64,000 nt of DNA from NCBI GenBank assembly GCA_905221605.1, contig CAJNDS010002812.1, forward strand, positions 725,001 to 789,000, given 5' to 3'. This DNA comes from Symbiodinium natans (taxonomy: Eukaryota > Sar > Dinophyceae > Suessiales > Symbiodiniaceae). The position numbers and the translations under genes were made by a program. The notes beneath the pieces are model-generated. The model ran no database searches. It was not told the DNA's origin and saw only the letters and a program-made list of their open reading frames with translations. Positions 19,244 to 31,700 of the stretch are shown here, piece by piece; the first letter of the stretch is position 1; the number at the start of each line of letters is the position of its first letter.

Positions 19244-19365
19244 CCTTCTTATAAGGCAAGGTTTTACCGAAAGCTTCTGTCGCAGGGACGGCGGCCTCCG
19301 GCCTTCTTCCTGGAATTTGAATGCTGCGATCACGGCGCACCATGCCAGATTTTAGGGGGCTAAGG

Positions 19366-19473
19366 GAGTACTATTTGGGGTCGGAATATATTACTACTAG
19401 TATTCCCTTAGGGTCCCTTTGGAATGATACTGTACTAAGCCCCCAAAACCCTATTCCAATTATTCAGGCCCCT
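19366..19473 (+). repeat. Dispersed hairpin element, family F
   Basis: GGGGTCGGAATATATTAC...TATTCCCTTAGGGTCCC...CCCCCAAAACCCTATTCC...GGCCCCTAT, the shared family F plan. Confidence 0.8.
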
Positions 19474-19810
19474 ATTTTATCCTGTCTTCGGTGCCTGATG
19501 TTTATGGGTCCCTGATTCAGAGTTCTCAATTCGGAAGGGTTTGGGGGTTTTCAGGCTTGGGGCCTCGAGTCTCTGGCGTGTAAGGTTTGGGGCTTGGGGC
19601 TTGGGAACACCGAATCTGTAGAATCTGAACCCTACATCCTGCTTTTTGCCTTCATACCGAGGTCCAGCAGAAGTAGCCAATGGACTGCGTCAATCCAACT
19701 GCTGGACAGAGGGAGTGGCGATTGGGATCAGGGTTCAGGCTTTCGGGTTCAGATGGCTTGCGCTAAAAGACTTTGACGCCGAGGTTCTGCTCGAGTTGTT
19801 CAGAAGTGCT

Positions 19811-19917
19811 GGGGGGGGGGGGGGGGGGGGGGGGGTTTAGGGTTTAGGGTTTAGGGTTTAGGGTTAGGGTTTAGGGTTTAGGGTTTTGGGTTTAGGTTTT
19901 AGGGTTTAGGGTATCAC
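19811..19917 (+). repeat. Poly-G run followed by TTTAGGG array
   Basis: About 24 G then GTTTAGGG units with TTTTGGG variants, possibly the 5' end of an intron. Confidence 0.9.
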
Positions 19918-20257
19918 AGGGTCGTCACAGTGTCAGGTGTGCTTGTTACATGCTTGCACATCTCACTGAAGCAAGGGGCCCTCTTCAACTGCTTCGGGAT
20001 TCGGATGCTCATGCTCATCGGAAGCCGAGTGACTAGCTCGAAATGGGGGGGGACCAAGCACAGCTCGAAATGAGCACCATGTAACAAGTCACAGCCGTTG
20101 CAAGGAGGAATTCAGGCGATCGCGCATTGAGGACGACCTTTTTGCAAACACCGCACCTGACTGAGAATCCAGCGAATGCTTGTAACTGCCCGCCAGAATC
20201 CTCCTAAGCCCTGTGAAGTATCTTAATTCTTCCTTGATTTCTTCGCAAGGAATACCT

Positions 20258-20320
20258 AAGCCCTAAACCCTAAACCCTAAACCCTAAACCCTAAACCCTA
20301 AACCCTAAACCCTAAACCAA
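20258..20320 (-). repeat. CCCTAAA telomere-like array
   Basis: Eight units, 37 bp before a candidate acceptor CCGTTAG. Confidence 0.95.
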
Positions 20321-21041
20321 CCCTGGATCTGCATACACCTTTTCTTTTTCCGTTAGCTGTAGAAGACCCAACCCTGCCCGACGCTGCTAGATCCGTCGGT
20401 ACTCAGAGAGCCCAATGCCTTCTTTGAAGATTGTACCTCTGAGTTCACAACTGAATAGGAACCCCTGCACCGAAGTCGGGTAATTACATTCGGGACCCCA
20501 CCACGATCAGATCGCCCCTAAACCCTAAACTCTAAGCCTTAAGCCCTGGACCCTAGACCCTATAGCCCAAGAAGCCCTTCACCACAAGACACCCCGAGAA
20601 TCTTTGAAGCTGGCCGAGCTTAAACCCTTGAACACCGAACCTTTCCTTTGTTAGGGGTTCGGTTCTCTTATGCCCCTTTAAAGCAAAAAGGGCGCCCTTT
20701 TCTTCCTAGGTTACTCTTGGGTCCTGTCTAGAAACCACAAACCCCTAAAGCCCCAAGTGCATACCTTATGTTGCCCCAACGAGGTACCCTCAGGCCCGTA
20801 TCAGGGGCCCTTACAGGCTGGTCCACCCTTAACCCTCAACCCCACAAAAAAGGCTTCCGTTGAATCAAGCCCTAGATCCTGGATTCCTAAACCCTGCACC
20901 ATCAACTCCCTACAGACCCGAAACCAGACAAAAGTGTCCGTCTTGCCCTAAACCCCAAACCCTAAATCCTCAACGCTACAAACCCTACAACCCTCAAACC
21001 CTCGAAATCAACTCTCAGCCCGATCCTAAACCCTCAACCCG

Positions 21042-21061
21042 ATAAACCTTACAACCCTAAG
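21042..21061 (+). repeat. LINE target-site duplication, left copy
   Basis: ATAAACCTTACAACCCTAAG, identical to 34964-34983. The target is itself degenerate CCCTAAA-type sequence. Confidence 0.95.
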
Positions 21062-21101
21062 GCAGGCAGGCGCGCTCCGGAGTGCAGAGCGACTGCTAGG
21101 T

Positions 21102-23231
21102 ATGAAGAGCTTGTGCTTCATACCCGACGTAAACCCTCAGATGTGCTTGCACATCATGGTCCTGCTGACAGCCCCTGTGGTTGCTAATTACGTCGTTTTT
21201 CACATCCAGATGTTGGTGATTCGTACCATGTGGACTATCTCTAGGCATTCTCGGAATGTTTTCAAGCGCATGGTGAATGGCAACATCGGAAAAGCCGCTC
21301 TGATGTCTCTTTTCGATGATTTGCCTTGGGCGCCCAAGCAAGACTTGCGCAAGGAGGCGTTTGAGAAGCTGTACTCGCAAGCACGAGCGGAGCTCACACG
21401 CATCCTGCATGAAAATGATGCTACCAAGCGCAACAAAGTCCGTGCAGTGTTTGATTTGGCATCAAAGAATGACGTGAGCCTCAGTCGCAAACATCGTGAT
21501 GCAAAAGATGCAGGCAAGCGAAATCCAGCACCGGAAGAGCCCCGCAAGGGCCCTGCCAAGAATCAGAGGTTGCAGCCACCAAAGGACCGAGTTTCCATGC
21601 AGGAAGCCTTGCAGGACGGTGCCATGGTGAAGGCTCTGAGTGACGGAGTGTGGTTGCAGCATGTTTCCCTCGACAAACCCAACCCCAAGGGCGCTTTCTT
21701 GTTCTTGGATGCGGACCAGGCCGAGTTGTTCCTTCAGCACTTCGCGGGTTCAAAGAACCCAGAGCCTTTGTTGATGGTTTCAGAGTTCACGCCCACGGCG
21801 GAAATGGAAAGATACATGCCCTCCACCAACCTCTTCATCCCTGTCGAGCGTGGAGGACACATGTCGTATGTGCAGGGCTTTTACTGGCAGGTGGGAGAAC
21901 AACCCCTCACCCTTCCAGCACAGCCACCAAAGGTTGACATCACGCCCATTTTGAAGGAAACCGTCAACCTGACCATGTCTATCCACCAGCGGTTTTGCAC
22001 GCAGGACATGTGGAAAGAAGCCTTTGGAGTTTTCCGTACCTCCAAGAATTCTTTTCGGGACTTTGCCCAAACCCTGCTCAAGAAGAAAACGGAGCTACTC
22101 TCACAGGACAAGAAGACACCTACCATCTTGGATGTGTGGAGTCCACGACTTTACGGAAAGGGAGCCACCCAGATCCTTTCAGTCCTCTTCAAGGCGCCAC
22201 ATGATCATGAACGTGAAGTATGGAGACATTCTGGATGTGACGGAGTCTTTTTCGAGCATGCCCACCTTGGTGACCGAGACACCTTGATGGAGGAGAGGGA
22301 AAAGTACAAGGTTGTGCACTACAAGGATGAAGTTCCGCTGACCACGGCGCTTGCAGATCTACAGGGTCTTGGGGATCACATGGGTTTGGTGTGCACATCC
22401 CGTGGCTTGGGAGTTCGGTGCGAAAAGCAAGCCTTGAGTGCAGTTACAAAGGTGGTGCTTGGTCCCAACGCACTGGTGGGCGCGGATATGTTCGTGGTTA
22501 AAAATCTTCCGCTGCACCTTTCGCGTGATCAGGCCCAGACAGTGCTCAACACCCAGATGGGCTTCGAGTGTGCGATTTTGGACTTCTACGTGTACAAGCA
22601 AGCTCGCCATGCCAAGGTGCGAGCACCCAAAGCGCCAGCGCAAACAGCAGTTACGATGCCCACGCCATCGGGTGATTTCTTGGTAGAGATTCAGCCTGTG
22701 GGTACTGTTGCTTTGAAGGCCTCAGGGGCAAATGAGTTGCCCAACAGTGTCCGCGCCCCGCCCGCGGCAGCATCGGCAAGAACTTCCACTTTCCCGCCAC
22801 CTCCCCCGCCAGGGTTCAACATCACTCAGATCGGGAAGGGTGCCATTGGAACCCCGGTGACGATTCGGGGCCCGCAGCAACGCGCGGCCACTCCACAGGC
22901 TACGGCTACACCACATCGCGAAGTGCATGAGGTACGGTATGCGGGCTTGGAGACAAAATTCCAGCAGCAGGTGCAGATGCTCACGGACACGGTGCAGAAC
23001 ATGCAGACAAGCATTGAGCAACTGCAGCTTGCCCAAACGGCCAAGCCGACGCAGGAAGATGAGGAGATGACTGATGAGCGACATCAAACAATTCTGGCAC
23101 GTTTCGACTCGATGGATGCGAGGATCTCCCAGGTGGAACAGAAAGCGGACAGCACAGATGACCGCTTTCGAAACATCCAGGGAATGCTTGAGGAGCTCGT
23201 CGCAGAAAAGAGGGCCAAGTTTTCGAAGTGA
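21102..23231 (+). CDS. LINE ORF1 protein (RNA-binding/structural)
   Basis: 709 codons from the first ATG, 40 bp after the target-site duplication, to TGA. ORF1 proteins coat LINE RNA in the retrotransposition particle. There is no CCHC knuckle. Around residues 463-500, MFVVKNLPLHLS followed by an alternating hydrophobic stretch resembles the first strand and helix of an RRM. A proline/alanine-rich linker follows (about 520-590, including PPPPPPGFN), then a predicted coiled coil to the C-terminus (about 620-705; TKFQQQVQMLTDTVQNMQ, ILARFDSMDARISQVEQK). L1 ORF1p has coiled coil then RRM, so here the order is reversed. The N-terminus is basic (RKHRDAKDAGKRN). Homology to a named family cannot be checked here. 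Confidence 0.85.
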   Translation: MKSLCFIPDVNPQMCLHIMVLLTAPVVANYVVFHIQMLVIRTMWTISRHSRNVFKRMVNGNIGKAALMSLFDDLPWAPKQDLRKEAFEKLYSQARAELTRILHENDATKRNKVRAVFDLASKNDVSLSRKHRDAKDAGKRNPAPEEPRKGPAKNQRLQPPKDRVSMQEALQDGAMVKALSDGVWLQHVSLDKPNPKGAFLFLDADQAELFLQHFAGSKNPEPLLMVSEFTPTAEMERYMPSTNLFIPVERGGHMSYVQGFYWQVGEQPLTLPAQPPKVDITPILKETVNLTMSIHQRFCTQDMWKEAFGVFRTSKNSFRDFAQTLLKKKTELLSQDKKTPTILDVWSPRLYGKGATQILSVLFKAPHDHEREVWRHSGCDGVFFEHAHLGDRDTLMEEREKYKVVHYKDEVPLTTALADLQGLGDHMGLVCTSRGLGVRCEKQALSAVTKVVLGPNALVGADMFVVKNLPLHLSRDQAQTVLNTQMGFECAILDFYVYKQARHAKVRAPKAPAQTAVTMPTPSGDFLVEIQPVGTVALKASGANELPNSVRAPPAAASARTSTFPPPPPPGFNITQIGKGAIGTPVTIRGPQQRAATPQATATPHREVHEVRYAGLETKFQQQVQMLTDTVQNMQTSIEQLQLAQTAKPTQEDEEMTDERHQTILARFDSMDARISQVEQKADSTDDRFRNIQGMLEELVAEKRAKFSK

Positions 23232-23306
23232 AGCGGGGGGGCTTCGGCAAGGGGACACCGCCGACCTCGCAGAGCTATTTGCCTTTGGTTTGTCATTCTG
23301 CTTACT

Positions 23307-26300
23307 ATGTTTGGTGACCTGGGCCGAGTGATGGCAACATCTCAGACGGCCTGGCGAGTACATGGGCAGCAGAGTGGTCGGGTTACACCTTTGATATCCC
23401 AGGACACAAACTCCCGGGTTAGGAGTGACATCGCATTGGGGTCGGGAGATCTTTCTCATGGATCTCGCCAAGGGGAACAAAGCAGGGAGACATCAAGCCG
23501 AAGCTGTTATGATGCAGGCCTGCCGCAAGTGATACCATCGGAGGCGCCCAACGTCCCGGTGGAGAGCAAATTTGTAATTCGCAGTTGCAACATCACAGCT
23601 TGGAGACCACATGCTCCGGAGTTGCTGTCATGGAATGCAGATGTGGTACTAATGCAAGAAAGTCGGCTCACCGCAGTGGCACAACAGCAAGCCACTACCA
23701 CAGCAAGGAGCGCAGGTCGCCACTTACTTCATGGAGCCCCAGTTCCGGTTCAAAGTTCCCAGGAACTCCAGGAGGGAGGACAGCGATACATCAAGCCCAC
23801 TATTTGGAACGGTCGACATGGAGGAGTTTCCATCATGTCACGGTTGCCCACGCAGTCTACACTGGCACATGATACCTCATATGATGCGGACCGCAATCTT
23901 TGGGAGCGGCAGCGGTTTGCGCTGGCACGAGTCCCTTTGGCCAGGAATCGCTCCATCATGGTTGCCAGCTTCTATGGTCTTGCTGGAGGTGGAAGCCCGC
24001 ATCGGCGAGATCAGCATTTTGAGTGTAACGAACGCATGTTGCAGCAAGTGTTTGAGGTGGCCTCTAGATACGGGGATGTGCCCTTCATCATCGGTATGGA
24101 CGCAAACATTCAGGTCGATAAGTCACCTACCCTTGTCACTGCGTTGTCTACGTCCAGATGGCATGATGCGGGTGAGGTTTTTGGTCATGCTGGAGGATTG
24201 GCTCCCACGTATTGCCAAGACCCTCAGTGGGACAAACATGCAGCAATACCGGGCGCTACCCGAATTGACTACATTTTGGTTAACTCTACAGCGCTCAGTG
24301 CATTGCGTGATTTTCGGCTGGTCAGGGATGCTGGCCTTCCAGGCCACCTTGTGCTTGAGGCGGAGTTCAATTTTACAGCTTTTCGAGAGGAAGGGTACAC
24401 GCTGCGTCAGCCTAGGCCCTTTCCCTTGAAGAAGATGCCCCAGTATGACGATGCCACCCTTGAAGAAATGGGCCAACGCACTTGGCAACCCTTAGAGGCT
24501 CCATATCGGGATGCACTACAACTGGGTCGGGCTGATAGAGCATGGCAATTGCTAAATCATGGTTTGGAATGCTTTCTCGAAGCTCTGGCTGAGGAGCTGC
24601 CATGCACTTGGTCGCTGGGTCGTGGCCAACCTCCAAGGTTTGACCAGTTCAGCTCGAGGGCGCCGAGGGAAAACATCAACGGGGGAGCTCAAACCATGCA
24701 TTTGAGACAACTTCAGAAGCTTCTACAGCAGGGCCGGTCTTATCTAGCCCAGTCCCGCCGACATGTTCGTTGGCACACGGAAGGCAGACCTATTTCCGGG
24801 GCTGACTACAGACAGCGCGTTGAGGCATGGAGAAGTTTCTGCCGCAAGGGTCGTGGTTTGCTTGAAGCAGATTGGGACAGGTGGTGGACGGACGCCGAAC
24901 CAGCAATCCAGGATATGCAGGCCATAGTTGATGCTCTTGCCAGACGATTCGACTGGGAAGCCAAGCGGCAAGCACAAGGTCGAGTCCAAAAGTGGCGGGA
25001 GTCTTTGCGAAAATCTTTCCGGAATGACCGCAGTGTCTTGTGCAAATGGGTTCGCCAACGAGAACAACGACCTATCACACACGTGATTGCGGAGGACGGG
25101 GTCAAGTCAGCAGTTCCTGATATGCTTCTGTCTCTTGAGGATTTCTGGGTTAAGCTCTTCAACCTGTACTCTCATGATACGCCGCCCACTTGGGAAGCCT
25201 TTCAGCAGCGATATGGGCACACTTTCCCTGCGTGCCAGCCTTGCAAACTGCCTAAAATCACTGCCAGAGATTGGAAGGCACAGGTTCACAAGTTGCCACT
25301 ACATGCTGGAAAGGGCGTGGATGGGTGGAGAGCGGGTGAGCTGCAACGGCTGCCGCTCTTCTTATGGGAAATTGTTGCGGACTTCTTTGATGCCATCGAG
25401 CAAGGCATGCAATGGCCCAAGAGCCTCACGTATGCGCAAATAGGCTTGATGCCGAAGGGGGACGTCTCCAAACCTGGAAAGCAGCGCCCTATCTCAGTGT
25501 TTGGCATACTCTACCGTTGTTGGAGTTCACTGCGTTTCCGTCACATGCAGTCGTGGAGAGAACAATGGATGCCGGATAATATGCGTGGAGCCAGAGCAGG
25601 TGGATCCACGCATGACATCTCCATCATGCTCTCTTTGGATGTTGAGGTCGCTCAACTAGAAGGTCGCCCGATTGGGGGATTCCTCTTCGACAGGGAAAAG
25701 TGCTTTGATCGCCTCACCTTTGACATCACAGATGGATTGGCGGGAGTTTTTCAAGCTCCAGAGGGCGTGCGGATTGCCATGAATCGGCTCTGTCGTCAAA
25801 CCAAGAGGTTTCTCAAAATCGGCAAGTTCTGCGGACGTGTGTTTCAAGCCACGAATGCTTTGCCCCAAGGATGCTCTTGGAGCATACTCAGCATACTCAT
25901 GCATATGGCTGTTTGGCATCGCGATCTGGCCTCTTGTGCCCCATTAGCAGTGACGTATTCCTTCTATGATGACTCCAGCACAACGGGGCCAGACCAGGAG
26001 ACTCTTGATACGGCTTTGGCTGCAACCATAGAGTTCGATGAGTACACTGGCGGATTGCTGAATGGAGAGAAGTCCATCGCTTTTGCAATTGGGGAAGAGC
26101 TCAAAGCACACTTGCAGCAGCAAAACCTGTATGGGCAACCGCTCACGGTAGCAGACTATGGCAAGCTGCTGGGTGCTTTTCTCTCTTTTGGCGGTGATTT
26201 CCCAGAGGACAAGCAAGATGAGAGACTTCAGCGGCTCATCACGGTCATGCGCCGAATACGAAGTGTACCCGGCACTCCGCAGGTTCGCGGCTACTTGGTG

Positions 26301-27805
26301 GACATTTTTGCCTCCGCGGCCATAGCTTTTGGCACAGAACAAGGGGGATACTCCGACAAGGCCAAGAAGGAGTACATGGCATTGTTGCGTCAGACCTTGT
26401 GGAATTGCGACAATATGTGGCCAAACATGGCCATTACCTTGGCGATTCTCTTCAAAGGTCATCGTTTCGATGTTGAGGCCATAGAGCATCATGAACCCCT
26501 ACGCCTATGGCGACGCCAGATTGTTCGAGACGAGCATACCAGATCCAAACTACAACACGCATGGGCGCTCAAGCAGCAGTGCCCCGAAGTGGTCACCGGT
26601 GGTATTTTGCACAGACTTGACGTTGTTGCGCGGGATTTGGGATGGACCTGGTCTCAGTATGATGTTTTTCAGCGACCCGGTGATGTTCCATTACAATGTG
26701 GTTTGGCAAAAAACATCTTCGAGCATCAGTTGCGGGAATCCTACAGACGCGACAAGATTGCAAACGGGACTCACAGAAAGGACAACGTTGGCCAGCATGC
26801 GGGCGTTGACTATGACATCACGGTTGCCTTGTTGCGCACTTGGGAGCGCAACCCCAATGTCACAACTCCTTTGCGGATTGGGATTCTACGCCGATGTTTG
26901 GGGGGTGCCCTCTACACACGCCAACGGCTGCATCGGGCCAAGGTGGTTGAAACGCCGTGGTGCACTTTCTGTGATCGGCATGAAGAAGAGGATGGCTGGC
27001 ATCTTTTCTGGACCTGCCCGCGATGGGAAAGCTTGCGGCAGTACGTGAAGTCCATCACTACAGAACAGCAGCGGTGGTTCATGCATGGATGTTTGGCTCA
27101 CTGCGGCGTTGCTCCCGTGCATACTGAGGCTGAGGATTGGTTTGTACAAAGCTATACCCCAGAAACGACAGATGGCGCTGCACATGCTACAGAACCTGGC
27201 GATGCGGAATGTGAAGTCATTCGCGATGGCTTCCTTCTCACTGCGTCGGACGGGGCGTGTCGGCATGCACAGTTTCCAAAGCTACGATCTGCTGGATGTG
27301 GGATGTACTATGGCAAGGACCACAGTTGCAACAGAAGCTTTCCTTTGATGGGAGTTGTCCGTGACGCTGCTCGTGCTGAGATTGCGGCAGCTCTCCACAT
27401 CATCAGGACGGCGTGGAGGCCCACTGAAATCCTGATCGATCGAAAGGCCACGCTGGACGGTCTCAGACGCATTGAGCAGGGCATCTCCTACAAAGACTTG
27501 GCAAATGCGGATCTCCTGGAGCACGCAGCCAATGCGTGGCAGGCCAAAGGAGGCTCCGTCTTTTTCAAGTTCACCAAGGTTGCGGCACATGGCAGAGGGG
27601 GCTCTGGGCAAGACCAGCTCCACACGGCGTACAATGCTGCAGCAGACAGGTTGGCCACCGCTGCAGCTGACTCCGTCAAGCCTCCGGATGATCTTGCTGA
27701 TCAGTACAAGCAGTATGCCAAGCTGGTGCGGGCTATACAGATCATGTGTGTCGACATCCTGGAGGCGCAGAAAGCGGCCACTGCGGAGGACATCCAGGTG
27801 AATGA
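23307..27805 (+). pseudogene. LINE ORF2, first copy, cut by assembly gap
   Basis: Same start as the complete ORF2 at 28705 and identical to it apart from one synonymous difference that I noticed (A at 23702, T at 29100, both Thr). It runs into the N gap after about 1,499 codons, just past RNase H. This is an assembly truncation, not a biological one: 22508-27805 and 27906-33203 are the same sequence with offset 5,398. Confidence 0.85.
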
Positions 27806-27905
27806 NNNNNNNNNNNNNNNNNNNNNNNNNNNNNNNNNNNNNNNNNNNNNNNNNNNNNNNNNNNNNNNNNNNNNNNNNNNNNNNNNNNNNNNNNNNNNNN
27901 NNNNN
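27806..27905. other. Assembly gap (100 N)
   Basis: Exactly 100 N, the usual placeholder for a scaffold join of unknown size. The repeated flanks suggest the true gap is a negative (overlap) gap. Confidence 0.99.
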
Positions 27906-28629
27906 TCCGCTGCACCTTTCGCGTGATCAGGCCCAGACAGTGCTCAACACCCAGATGGGCTTCGAGTGTGCGATTTTGGACTTCTACGTGTACAAGCAAG
28001 CTCGCCATGCCAAGGTGCGAGCACCCAAAGCGCCAGCGCAAACAGCAGTTACGATGCCCACGCCATCGGGTGATTTCTTGGTAGAGATTCAGCCTGTGGG
28101 TACTGTTGCTTTGAAGGCCTCAGGGGCAAATGAGTTGCCCAACAGTGTCCGCGCCCCGCCCGCGGCAGCATCGGCAAGAACTTCCACTTTCCCGCCACCT
28201 CCCCCGCCAGGGTTCAACATCACTCAGATCGGGAAGGGTGCCATTGGAACCCCGGTGACGATTCGGGGCCCGCAGCAACGCGCGGCCACTCCACAGGCTA
28301 CGGCTACACCACATCGCGAAGTGCATGAGGTACGGTATGCGGGCTTGGAGACAAAATTCCAGCAGCAGGTGCAGATGCTCACGGACACGGTGCAGAACAT
28401 GCAGACAAGCATTGAGCAACTGCAGCTTGCCCAAACGGCCAAGCCGACGCAGGAAGATGAGGAGATGACTGATGAGCGACATCAAACAATTCTGGCACGT
28501 TTCGACTCGATGGATGCGAGGATCTCCCAGGTGGAACAGAAAGCGGACAGCACAGATGACCGCTTTCGAAACATCCAGGGAATGCTTGAGGAGCTCGTCG
28601 CAGAAAAGAGGGCCAAGTTTTCGAAGTGA
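27906..28629 (+). pseudogene. LINE ORF1, 3' part of second copy
   Basis: Repeats 22508-23231 (the RRM-like stretch through the coiled coil and TGA). It has no start because the contig begins inside ORF1. Confidence 0.85.
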
Positions 28630-28704
28630 AGCGGGGGGGCTTCGGCAAGGGGACACCGCCGACCTCGCAGAGCTATTTGCCTTTGGTTTGTCATTCTGCT
28701 TACT

Positions 28705-31700
28705 ATGTTTGGTGACCTGGGCCGAGTGATGGCAACATCTCAGACGGCCTGGCGAGTACATGGGCAGCAGAGTGGTCGGGTTACACCTTTGATATCCCAG
28801 GACACAAACTCCCGGGTTAGGAGTGACATCGCATTGGGGTCGGGAGATCTTTCTCATGGATCTCGCCAAGGGGAACAAAGCAGGGAGACATCAAGCCGAA
28901 GCTGTTATGATGCAGGCCTGCCGCAAGTGATACCATCGGAGGCGCCCAACGTCCCGGTGGAGAGCAAATTTGTAATTCGCAGTTGCAACATCACAGCTTG
29001 GAGACCACATGCTCCGGAGTTGCTGTCATGGAATGCAGATGTGGTACTAATGCAAGAAAGTCGGCTCACCGCAGTGGCACAACAGCAAGCCACTACCACT
29101 GCAAGGAGCGCAGGTCGCCACTTACTTCATGGAGCCCCAGTTCCGGTTCAAAGTTCCCAGGAACTCCAGGAGGGAGGACAGCGATACATCAAGCCCACTA
29201 TTTGGAACGGTCGACATGGAGGAGTTTCCATCATGTCACGGTTGCCCACGCAGTCTACACTGGCACATGATACCTCATATGATGCGGACCGCAATCTTTG
29301 GGAGCGGCAGCGGTTTGCGCTGGCACGAGTCCCTTTGGCCAGGAATCGCTCCATCATGGTTGCCAGCTTCTATGGTCTTGCTGGAGGTGGAAGCCCGCAT
29401 CGGCGAGATCAGCATTTTGAGTGTAACGAACGCATGTTGCAGCAAGTGTTTGAGGTGGCCTCTAGATACGGGGATGTGCCCTTCATCATCGGTATGGACG
29501 CAAACATTCAGGTCGATAAGTCACCTACCCTTGTCACTGCGTTGTCTACGTCCAGATGGCATGATGCGGGTGAGGTTTTTGGTCATGCTGGAGGATTGGC
29601 TCCCACGTATTGCCAAGACCCTCAGTGGGACAAACATGCAGCAATACCGGGCGCTACCCGAATTGACTACATTTTGGTTAACTCTACAGCGCTCAGTGCA
29701 TTGCGTGATTTTCGGCTGGTCAGGGATGCTGGCCTTCCAGGCCACCTTGTGCTTGAGGCGGAGTTCAATTTTACAGCTTTTCGAGAGGAAGGGTACACGC
29801 TGCGTCAGCCTAGGCCCTTTCCCTTGAAGAAGATGCCCCAGTATGACGATGCCACCCTTGAAGAAATGGGCCAACGCACTTGGCAACCCTTAGAGGCTCC
29901 ATATCGGGATGCACTACAACTGGGTCGGGCTGATAGAGCATGGCAATTGCTAAATCATGGTTTGGAATGCTTTCTCGAAGCTCTGGCTGAGGAGCTGCCA
30001 TGCACTTGGTCGCTGGGTCGTGGCCAACCTCCAAGGTTTGACCAGTTCAGCTCGAGGGCGCCGAGGGAAAACATCAACGGGGGAGCTCAAACCATGCATT
30101 TGAGACAACTTCAGAAGCTTCTACAGCAGGGCCGGTCTTATCTAGCCCAGTCCCGCCGACATGTTCGTTGGCACACGGAAGGCAGACCTATTTCCGGGGC
30201 TGACTACAGACAGCGCGTTGAGGCATGGAGAAGTTTCTGCCGCAAGGGTCGTGGTTTGCTTGAAGCAGATTGGGACAGGTGGTGGACGGACGCCGAACCA
30301 GCAATCCAGGATATGCAGGCCATAGTTGATGCTCTTGCCAGACGATTCGACTGGGAAGCCAAGCGGCAAGCACAAGGTCGAGTCCAAAAGTGGCGGGAGT
30401 CTTTGCGAAAATCTTTCCGGAATGACCGCAGTGTCTTGTGCAAATGGGTTCGCCAACGAGAACAACGACCTATCACACACGTGATTGCGGAGGACGGGGT
30501 CAAGTCAGCAGTTCCTGATATGCTTCTGTCTCTTGAGGATTTCTGGGTTAAGCTCTTCAACCTGTACTCTCATGATACGCCGCCCACTTGGGAAGCCTTT
30601 CAGCAGCGATATGGGCACACTTTCCCTGCGTGCCAGCCTTGCAAACTGCCTAAAATCACTGCCAGAGATTGGAAGGCACAGGTTCACAAGTTGCCACTAC
30701 ATGCTGGAAAGGGCGTGGATGGGTGGAGAGCGGGTGAGCTGCAACGGCTGCCGCTCTTCTTATGGGAAATTGTTGCGGACTTCTTTGATGCCATCGAGCA
30801 AGGCATGCAATGGCCCAAGAGCCTCACGTATGCGCAAATAGGCTTGATGCCGAAGGGGGACGTCTCCAAACCTGGAAAGCAGCGCCCTATCTCAGTGTTT
30901 GGCATACTCTACCGTTGTTGGAGTTCACTGCGTTTCCGTCACATGCAGTCGTGGAGAGAACAATGGATGCCGGATAATATGCGTGGAGCCAGAGCAGGTG
31001 GATCCACGCATGACATCTCCATCATGCTCTCTTTGGATGTTGAGGTCGCTCAACTAGAAGGTCGCCCGATTGGGGGATTCCTCTTCGACAGGGAAAAGTG
31101 CTTTGATCGCCTCACCTTTGACATCACAGATGGATTGGCGGGAGTTTTTCAAGCTCCAGAGGGCGTGCGGATTGCCATGAATCGGCTCTGTCGTCAAACC
31201 AAGAGGTTTCTCAAAATCGGCAAGTTCTGCGGACGTGTGTTTCAAGCCACGAATGCTTTGCCCCAAGGATGCTCTTGGAGCATACTCAGCATACTCATGC
31301 ATATGGCTGTTTGGCATCGCGATCTGGCCTCTTGTGCCCCATTAGCAGTGACGTATTCCTTCTATGATGACTCCAGCACAACGGGGCCAGACCAGGAGAC
31401 TCTTGATACGGCTTTGGCTGCAACCATAGAGTTCGATGAGTACACTGGCGGATTGCTGAATGGAGAGAAGTCCATCGCTTTTGCAATTGGGGAAGAGCTC
31501 AAAGCACACTTGCAGCAGCAAAACCTGTATGGGCAACCGCTCACGGTAGCAGACTATGGCAAGCTGCTGGGTGCTTTTCTCTCTTTTGGCGGTGATTTCC
31601 CAGAGGACAAGCAAGATGAGAGACTTCAGCGGCTCATCACGGTCATGCGCCGAATACGAAGTGTACCCGGCACTCCGCAGGTTCGCGGCTACTTGGTGGA

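Larger units (their letters stand above)
18565..21041. other. Intron-like stretch upstream of the LINE
   Basis: Contains a small palindrome (19021-19075), family E (19092-19190) and F (19366-19473) elements, telomere-like arrays (19193-19243, 19838-19917, 20258-20320, 20935-21041) and a poly-G run (19811-19834). Weak exon candidates: 19753-19810 (reads WLALKDFDAEVLLELF) and 20357-20398 (GTTAG|...|GTACTC). Confidence 0.4.

Noticed and set aside
22722-23480. 252-codon minus-strand frame inside LINE ORF1 (repeated at 28120-28878)
   Set aside because: It lies antisense to ORF1/ORF2, which carry clear domain logic; a shadow of GC-rich codon usage.
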